Positions 58,648 to 64,000 of a stretch of 64,000 nucleotides of DNA are shown one piece after another. Origin of the DNA: Pontibacter indicus. Its GTDB lineage: Bacteria > Bacteroidota > Bacteroidia > Cytophagales > Hymenobacteraceae. The DNA is taken from contig NZ_FTPP01000003.1 of the NCBI RefSeq assembly GCF_900156345.1, positions 310,001-374,000 on the forward strand, in the 5' to 3' direction. A model generated the notes under the pieces. That model made no database searches and was not told the DNA's origin. It saw nothing but the letters and a program-made list of their open reading frames with translations. Within the stretch, counting starts at the first letter, position 1; each line of letters starts with the position of its first letter. The translations under genes were made by a program, and so were the position numbers.

Positions 58648-58866
58648 ATGCTAACACTTCTACAGCCCAAAAGCCCCAAAACTAAGTATAGAAAAAAGGC
58701 AACCGCCCAGGTTCTCAAGCAACTGACTCAGTCGGATCCCTATCTCGAGGATAAGAAATTCAGGCGGCGCATTGAATGGGGCGCAATTGGTGTGTCAGTT
58801 GTGATCTTCAAGCTGAAATTTTTTTTATTCGGAGGCGCGGACTGGCTGGCAGGTTTCATCTACTGA
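58648..58866 (+). CDS. Small membrane protein, 72 aa
   Basis: A basic, hydrophilic first half (QPKSPKTKYRKKATAQVLKQLTQSDPYLEDKKFRRRIEWG) is followed by one hydrophobic segment (AIGVSVVIFKLKFFLFGGADWLAG). I recognise no family. Support is a possible promoter element upstream and codon use like the neighbours. Confidence 0.6.
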   Translation: MLTLLQPKSPKTKYRKKATAQVLKQLTQSDPYLEDKKFRRRIEWGAIGVSVVIFKLKFFLFGGADWLAGFIY

Positions 58867-58933
58867 TAGCATTCGCTCATCTGGCAACTTCAGGTATAGG
58901 GAGGCGAGTCCTATGCCTTGTCAACTGACGGGC

Positions 58934-58973
58934 AAAAAGAAAAAGCCGCTGCACCTTGCGGCGACAGCGGCTT
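58934..58973 (-). terminator. Terminator after the deoxynucleoside kinase gene
   Basis: AAGCCGCTG pairs with CAGCGGCTT around a 13-base loop, and the minus strand continues TTTTTCTTTTT. It lies about 30 bases after the stop at 59002. Confidence 0.85.
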
Positions 58974-59001
58974 ATACCTTAGGCGATGTTTTCGACCAGC
59001 G

Positions 59002-59616
59002 TTAAAACAGGCCAAACAATTCCCCGTTGATTCTCTCAATAATGCTCCCCAGATCCTCCGGGTTCGCCACGAAGTCCATGTTGTTCACATCGATCACCAG
59101 CAATTTACCCTGGTCGTAGCTGCTCATCCAAGTGTTGTAATGCTCGTTGAGGTTGCGCAGGTAATTGATGCTGATGTTGTTCTCGTACTCGCGGTTACGC
59201 TTCTCGATTTGCCCGATCAGTTTCGGCAGGTCGGCCTTCAGATAGATCATCAGGTCGGGTGCTTTTACCATGCTGATCATGGACTGGAACAGCGCAAAGT
59301 AGTTCTCGTAATCGCGCGTGCTCATCAACCCGGAGTCGTGTAGGTTCTTGGCGAAAATATAAGCGTCTTCGTAAATGGTGCGGTCCTGGATCACGTGCCC
59401 GTCCTTAGCCTGGATCTGCTGCACCTGTCCGAAGCGGCTGTTTAGGAAGTAGACTTGCAGGTGAAAAGCCCAACGCTCCATGTCCTCATAAAAATCCTTC
59501 AGGTAAGGGTTATTCTCGACTGCCTCCAGGTATAGCTCCCACTTAAAATGCTGGGAAAGTTTGGTGGCCAGGGTAGTTTTGCCGGCGCCAATGTTGCCGA
59601 CGATCGCAATGTGCAT
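59002..59616 (-). CDS. Deoxynucleoside kinase
   Basis: The ATG at 59616 puts the P-loop at residues 6-15 (VGNIGAGKTT); an earlier in-frame start would add 41 unrelated residues. The 204-aa protein has YLEAVENNPYLKDFYEDMERWAFHLQVYFLNSRF, IQDRTIYEDAYIFA, DYENYFALFQSM and LIGQIEKRNREYENNISINYL, typical of the dNK family (dAdo/dCyd/dGuo kinases). It makes dNMPs from deoxynucleosides. It is monocistronic with its own terminator. Confidence 0.93.
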   Translation of the reverse strand: MHIAIVGNIGAGKTTLATKLSQHFKWELYLEAVENNPYLKDFYEDMERWAFHLQVYFLNSRFGQVQQIQAKDGHVIQDRTIYEDAYIFAKNLHDSGLMSTRDYENYFALFQSMISMVKAPDLMIYLKADLPKLIGQIEKRNREYENNISINYLRNLNEHYNTWMSSYDQGKLLVIDVNNMDFVANPEDLGSIIERINGELFGLF

Positions 59617-59868
59617 GGTAATGGTATAATGGGTGAAGAAAACCGGCTGCAAATTAAAGCTTTTTTTCGTGCCTGCCTGTCTCAATCCCTGAAACTTACC
59701 AACGCGGTTATGCACATCGCAAAGCCGGTATACCTGCACATCCCTATACCTAAAGGATATGCGTGTACAGGTATAGCACTTCAGTTAAACCTTCATCCTG
59801 CTTCGGGGGCCATCAACCCATCCGGATGGGCTTCGTAAACTCAAGACGAAACCAAACTTAAAAAAGCT

Positions 59869-60045
59869 ATGACAAAGGGACACAACCAGGACAAGAACAA
59901 GTCGCAGCAACAGCCTGAGGCGAAAAAGAAAGGTGGCCAGGAAGGAAACCGCAGCCTGAGCGACCAGCAGCAGGACAAGAGCCCGAACCAGGGACGCAAC
60001 AAAGGCGATCAGTCGGGTGGAACCAAGGGCCAGAATGCTATTTAG
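59869..60045 (+). CDS. Small disordered Gln/Lys/Gly-rich protein
   Basis: The ATG at 59869 opens a 58-aa frame of MTKGHNQDKNKSQQQPEAKK followed by GGQEGNRSLSDQQQDKSPNQ and ending KGQNAI. It is hydrophilic, with no predicted fold, and rich in Q, K, N, G and S. Similar short basic repeats occur in Bacteroidota stress proteins. The gene is too short to recognise by family; codon use is regular. Confidence 0.6.
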   Translation: MTKGHNQDKNKSQQQPEAKKKGGQEGNRSLSDQQQDKSPNQGRNKGDQSGGTKGQNAI

Positions 60046-60068
60046 ATCAAAGACAATAGATTGTTTGC

Positions 60069-60191
60069 CAAAGGACTATTTGACACAGGAAAAACGGGTT
60101 AGACGCATTCAGGAACTGATGTTACCGGGGATCAACCCTGGCACACCTCAACCCTAAGAAGCGCAACCGTCCTTAGTCAAGTAGTCCTTTG
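60069..60191. repeat. GACAAAGGAC terminal-inverted-repeat element, copy 2
   Basis: CAAAGGACTATTTGAC (60069-60084) and GTCAAGTAGTCCTTTG (60176-60191) are inverted copies with one mismatch, enclosing about 90 non-coding bases. It belongs with the element at 44750. Confidence 0.7.
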
Positions 60192-60217
60192 TCACTAAGT
60201 CCAGGTACACACTCGGA

Positions 60218-60850
60218 TTACCGTTGCTCGCGCATCTGGTTATACCTGTCTTTGGCGTCGCGGCTTTTGCGCAGAGTATTGAACTCTACTTGCAAGGCCG
60301 CTACTTTCATTTTATCGCTGTTGGTCATTTGGCTGAGCACCTGTTGCTTACGGTCGTTGAGCTGCAGGTATACGTGCTCGGCATAGTCCCAATCGCGCAG
60401 GCTCCAATCGGTGCGTTGCGCCCGCACGTTTTCCATGAACCGCACAAAGGTGCCGCGTAACTGGCTTGCCTTGAGCTGCCCGATCTTGTTAGTGCCGGCC
60501 AGACGGCGCTCCCAGTTAGCAGCCGTCTCGCGGCTGAGGGGCTGACCATAGCGCTCTTCATGTTCCGCCTCCCACTCCTGGTACTGGTTCTTCAGCTGAC
60601 CATATTCCTGTTTTGAGGCTTCGTTCATTTGGCTGCTGCTGCGGTCCAGATTTTGGGTACGAGTTCTGAACTCCTGCTTCACGGCGGGCCATTCAGCCCT
60701 TGTTATGCTATCGCCCTGACTGACTCTTTTGTTCATCCAATTGCGGAAATCCTCCAGGTCCTGCTCCAGCTTGGTTTTGGTCTGGGCTTGCGCGTTCAAC
60801 GTGCTCAGGCCCATCAACAACAGCAGGGCGGAAACAAATAGCTTCTTCAT
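60218..60850 (-). CDS. DUF6565-like exported protein
   Basis: The 210-aa protein has a signal peptide (LLLLMGLSTLNAQAQ) and a helical mature part with many charged residues: QDLEDFRNWMNKRVSQGDSITRAEWPAVKQEF, YGQLKNQYQEWEAEHEERYG and DWDYAEHVYLQLNDRKQQVL. I think it belongs to a Bacteroidota family of periplasmic helical proteins of unknown function. It lies after the inverted repeat element, on the opposite strand to its neighbours. Confidence 0.7.
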   Translation of the reverse strand: MKKLFVSALLLLMGLSTLNAQAQTKTKLEQDLEDFRNWMNKRVSQGDSITRAEWPAVKQEFRTRTQNLDRSSSQMNEASKQEYGQLKNQYQEWEAEHEERYGQPLSRETAANWERRLAGTNKIGQLKASQLRGTFVRFMENVRAQRTDWSLRDWDYAEHVYLQLNDRKQQVLSQMTNSDKMKVAALQVEFNTLRKSRDAKDRYNQMREQR

Positions 60851-61093
60851 AGGTTGGTCTTAATTAAATGTCGGAATACTCTTTTAACACAGCTCCCCTA
60901 GTAAATATTATGCCAGAATATTTTGTTGGCACTATATTTTTAAGCTAGCTGCCTTTTCCTGCACCCGCTATAACACACCGCCCGCTATCTTTTTACGGTT
61001 GCTTACGTTTAAAGCAGTGGTAGGCATTTCGCCTGCCTTGCACCTGGGATTGTACCACACACGTTCTTCCCCCATCAAACCAAATAAACTTCT

Positions 61094-63532
61094 ATGCGCA
61101 AAACAAGGGACAACTTCCACGAAACTGTTGTTTCTATACCTAACCGGGACGAGATCATCCTGAGCGCCGAGCGGTTTCCGTTCAAGGCGACCCTCAGTCT
61201 GTCACCGCTGGTGTCTTACTGGGAAAACAAGATCAAGACAGACCCGAACTGCAATTTGGCCCGTGTAAACGAGCTGGCCGATCTGCTGCGCCAAAACCCC
61301 GAGCTGTTGGAGCCTATCGAAGATGTATCGCTCATCAACAAGTACATCGATACGGTTGATATTCTGATGGAGGACATTTTTCCGAGTGCCCTTTGGGAGA
61401 ACGATCTGCGTGCCACTGTGCTGCCCTTTCACTTCGACAGCTTCTACGCTACGCCGCGCCTCGAGGAGCTGAACTTGCTGGGGGGCGGTGACTATACCCA
61501 AAAACTCAACCTCGACCTTAAGACGCTGCTTTTCCGGCAGACGCTCTCAGCCTATACCCTGATCCTGGAGAAGTTCTACAATGCCAATTTCTTCGTGGAC
61601 GAACCCTTTATCTTCAGCATCAAAGACAAGTTCACCAAACTGGACCGGCACTACAAGCTGATCATCGATCTGAAGTTCATGAAAGTGAAGGCCAAGGGCC
61701 CGATCAAGAAACTGAGCACGCAGGAAATCAACTTTCTGATCAACCGCTACAACGACCTGGATCTGTGGATGCAGAAAATTCCGCCGGAGAACTTTGAGTT
61801 CAGCGGCTTTGCCATCTACGACTTCACGGACGTGACCAACGAGGCGACCATCTCATCGCTGCGCTACGACCTGCTCGACCAGGATGCTGTGACCACACCG
61901 GAGGGCTTTGAAAGTCTGCAGCAGAAATTGCGCGTGCTGTTTGGACTGCCTGGACTGCGGCTCGGACTGGCTTCCCTGCCCGCCCTGCATGAGTTCGACA
62001 ATAACTTTACCCGCAAAACTTGGAACGGGCTGGTACTTCAAAAAGACTCCCATGTCAAATTGGAGGACCTGACTGAATCCATCTACGCGCCTGTGCTCAT
62101 CAAGGGCAACACCATTATAGTAGACGACCTGGAGCAACTCGACGAGCCCAACCGACTCGAACAGGAGCTGATCAGGTCCGGCGTACGCAACCTGATCATC
62201 GCACCGCTTCAGTACGAAGGCAAACTGATCGGGATGCTGGAGTTGGCCTCGCCTATACCTGGCGAACTGAATGCACTGTCCACCATCAAGCTCAAGGAGA
62301 TATTGCCGCTCTTTGCGCTGGCGCTTAACCGCATGCTGGACGAGTTGCGCAGCAGCATTCAGAACATCATCAAGGAGAAGTACACGGCCATTCACCCGAT
62401 CGTGGAGTGGCGCTTCACACAGGCCGCCATCAACCTCCTCGACAAGATGGAGCGCCAGGTGCCGGCCGAGATCGAGCCGATCGTGTTCCGCGACATTTAT
62501 CCACTCTACGGGGTGTCAGACATCCGCAGCTCGGCTTCGGAGCGCATCAAGGCCATACAAGGTGACCTGCTCGAGCAGCTGGTACTGGCCAAAGAAGTGA
62601 TTCTGGCCGCCAAAGACGAACTGCCACTTACCATCCTGGACGAGTTGATCTTCAAGATAGACAAGTACTCGCAGAGCATCGTGCAGGAGCTGGGCTCGGG
62701 CGACGAGGCGGTGGTGCTGGAGTTTCTGCGCAGCGAGATCGAACCGCTCTTCAATCACTTTTCTCATAAGTACCCGTCCACCACAAAGGCCATCGAGGCT
62801 TACCGCAAAGCCATCAATAACCCCAATGGGGTGGTGTATAACAAACGGAGAGCGTACGAAGAGAGCCTATACCTGATCAACGACACCATTTCGAGCTTCC
62901 TGGACCGGGAGGAGGAAAAGGCGCAGCAGATCTTTCCGCACTATTTCGAGAAGTATAAGACCGACGGGCTGGAGTATAACATCTACATCGGGTCCTCGCT
63001 CCTGAGCAGCGGCCACTTTGAGGAGCTATACCTTAAAAACATGCGCCTGTGGCAACTGATGCTCACCTGCGAGATTGCCCGCCGCATACACAAACTGCGC
63101 GCGAACCTGAAACTACCGCTCGAGATCACACAGCTGATTCTGGTGCACAACAACCCGATCTGCATCCGCTTCCGCCTAGACGAGAAGAAATTTGACGTGG
63201 AGGGCGCCGACAACATCCGCTACGAGATCATCAAGAAGCGAATAGACAAGGCAACGCTGCGCGGCACGGGCGAGCGCCTCACCCAGCCCGGCAAGGTGGC
63301 CATTGTGTACACGCAGCCGCGCGAGGCACAGGAGTACCGGCGCTACATCGACTTTTTACAGTCAGAGGGTTACATTGAGGACGAGGTTGAGGACCTGGAG
63401 ATCGAAGAATTACAAGGAGTACAGGGGCTGAAGGCGCTCCGCATTTCGATCAATTTCCAGGAACAGCTGCGCCATGATATTGATGCGGGCGACGAGTTGC
63501 TGCAGATCGCCCAAGAGGCCTCACTCAACTAA
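61094..63532 (+). CDS. Large GAF-domain protein, unknown
   Basis: The 812-aa protein begins with an unrecognised helical domain (about 1-230). A GAF-like region (about 240-430) contains YDFTDVTNEATISSL, DSHVKLEDLTESIYAPVLI, IVDDLEQLDEPNRLE and RNLIIAPLQYEGKLIGMLELASP. The C-terminal half is helical, with EVILAAKDELPLTILDEL and RIDKATLRGTGERLTQPGKVAIVYTQP. It has no signal or kinase motif. It may bind a small ligand; no output domain is visible. Three AGGTATA motifs lie in it. Confidence 0.75.
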   Translation: MRKTRDNFHETVVSIPNRDEIILSAERFPFKATLSLSPLVSYWENKIKTDPNCNLARVNELADLLRQNPELLEPIEDVSLINKYIDTVDILMEDIFPSALWENDLRATVLPFHFDSFYATPRLEELNLLGGGDYTQKLNLDLKTLLFRQTLSAYTLILEKFYNANFFVDEPFIFSIKDKFTKLDRHYKLIIDLKFMKVKAKGPIKKLSTQEINFLINRYNDLDLWMQKIPPENFEFSGFAIYDFTDVTNEATISSLRYDLLDQDAVTTPEGFESLQQKLRVLFGLPGLRLGLASLPALHEFDNNFTRKTWNGLVLQKDSHVKLEDLTESIYAPVLIKGNTIIVDDLEQLDEPNRLEQELIRSGVRNLIIAPLQYEGKLIGMLELASPIPGELNALSTIKLKEILPLFALALNRMLDELRSSIQNIIKEKYTAIHPIVEWRFTQAAINLLDKMERQVPAEIEPIVFRDIYPLYGVSDIRSSASERIKAIQGDLLEQLVLAKEVILAAKDELPLTILDELIFKIDKYSQSIVQELGSGDEAVVLEFLRSEIEPLFNHFSHKYPSTTKAIEAYRKAINNPNGVVYNKRRAYEESLYLINDTISSFLDREEEKAQQIFPHYFEKYKTDGLEYNIYIGSSLLSSGHFEELYLKNMRLWQLMLTCEIARRIHKLRANLKLPLEITQLILVHNNPICIRFRLDEKKFDVEGADNIRYEIIKKRIDKATLRGTGERLTQPGKVAIVYTQPREAQEYRRYIDFLQSEGYIEDEVEDLEIEELQGVQGLKALRISINFQEQLRHDIDAGDELLQIAQEASLN

Positions 63533-63765
63533 AATTGCACTTTTATGCAAACAGAAACTTTTTTAACGAGCGGAATCAATTCACAAAAATGTATAAATCA
63601 GGAGTTTACACACAATAAACTGTTGTAAAATTCTGCCAACCGGGCAACCTGCTGTAATTTTCTCTACATCGGTGCAATTATTTTGTCCAAAAGGGCGTTT
63701 TACCTGAGACTGCCGGGGAAGCGCCCCAGCGGTTTATTTATTTTCACTTTTCAACTTTTAGCCAA

Positions 63766-64000
63766 ATGAAATTGAAAAACCGTTTTTTACCCGCCATGCT
63801 TGTGTTTGGCGTGGTAGCCCTTTCGTCTTGCGAGAAAAACGACAGCGAGTCCGCAGAGCCTACTTTTGACCGTGGCAGCCTGTCACACATTACACTGGAC
63901 TCCACCGAGGTTACTTCTTACAAAGTGGTGGGCAAGCAGCTCAACCAGGTGAACCATTACAACCCGGAAACCGGAGAAGTGGAGAGCCTCGACAAGTATG
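63766..64000 (+). CDS. Lipoprotein, N-terminal part only
   Basis: The ATG at 63766 gives MKLKNRFLPAMLVFGVVALS followed by SCEKNDSESAEPTFDRGSLS, a clear lipoprotein signal (Cys22), then SHITLDSTEVTSYKVVGKQLNQVNHYNPETG. The gene runs off the right edge. The HYNPETGEV words suggest a beta-propeller or DUF-type surface protein; the family is not clear from this part. Confidence 0.75.
   Translation, partial: MKLKNRFLPAMLVFGVVALSSCEKNDSESAEPTFDRGSLSHITLDSTEVTSYKVVGKQLNQVNHYNPETGEVESLDKY

Noticed and set aside
59617..59739. Upstream extension of the deoxynucleoside kinase by 41 residues
   Set aside because: The extension has no similarity to the family and would put the P-loop at residue 48 rather than 7; the ATG at 59616 is the natural start.
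1..64000. CRISPR arrays, prophage, or toxin-antitoxin and other defence systems
   Set aside because: I found no regularly spaced repeats, phage structural genes, Cas genes, or toxin-antitoxin pairs. The repeats present are inverted elements, not CRISPR-like.

Overview
The window looks like chromosomal DNA of a member of the Bacteroidota, most likely Cytophagales/Hymenobacteraceae (Pontibacter-like). The reasons are the protein families present (WbqC, DUF6503, DUF2911, M61 and M49-like peptidases, YceI with MarR, SusD-era-style lipoproteins), the TAnnTTTG-type -7 promoter elements, the scarcity of Shine-Dalgarno sequences and the GC-moderate coding DNA. The genus is inference.

Region 1 (1-13.3 kb, all minus strand) is an exopolysaccharide/O-antigen type operon read from right to left: Wza export lipoprotein, Wzc co-polymerase/tyrosine kinase, UDP-GlcNAc(A)/GalNAc(A) enzymes (nucleotide-sugar dehydrogenase and 4-epimerase), RmlB, RmlC, RmlA, a Wzx-type flippase, a DegT/StrS aminotransferase, WbqC, an atypical PLP-fold protein, a GNAT acyltransferase and the start of a FabH-like ketoacyl synthase. 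No glycosyltransferase, polymerase or RmlD is inside the window, so the locus continues to the left. A palindrome next to a possible promoter lies upstream of wza. Region 1b (14.0-16.5 kb) is an O-acyltransferase pair (MBOAT plus SGNH-like protein). It is bracketed by a broken 5' copy of the flavin reductase gene (13.67-13.85 kb) and the intact flavin reductase gene (16.6 kb), which marks a recombination or insertion junction.

Region 2 (17-30 kb) has stand-alone housekeeping and envelope genes: flavin reductase, DUF6503 lipoprotein, two YceI paralogues with a MarR regulator sharing an operator-like promoter element, a di-haem cytochrome c, MGMT, an RDD protein, a histidine phosphatase, a TPR/HExxH protein and two PAP2 phosphatases that flank a tRNA-Leu(CAG) and a patch of palindromic elements. 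Region 3 (29.6-47.4 kb) holds ThpR, CinA, methyltransferases, an M61 peptidase, an MBL-fold hydrolase, two SSS symporters (one with a 49-aa membrane partner), an ABC exporter, DUF2911 and a large PIG-L protein. Region 4 (47.8-64 kb) holds small lipoproteins, a Rieske protein, an APC permease, an alpha/beta-hydrolase-FAD oxidoreductase operon, an M49-like peptidase, a deoxynucleoside kinase, a GAF protein and the start of a lipoprotein.

The strongest unexplained signal is at the DNA level. The 7-mer AGGTATA (either strand) occurs about 100 times by eye count, against about 8 expected for a random 7-mer. It occurs in all reading frames, forces rare ATA and CTA codons, and forms the stop codon of several genes. 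Nearly all copies are right of 17.5 kb, and the exopolysaccharide block has about five, so the motif also separates probable native DNA from probable acquired DNA. Intergenic spaces carry at least six families of short inverted-repeat elements, including a two-hairpin module present in two copies whose stems differ in sequence but keep their pairing.
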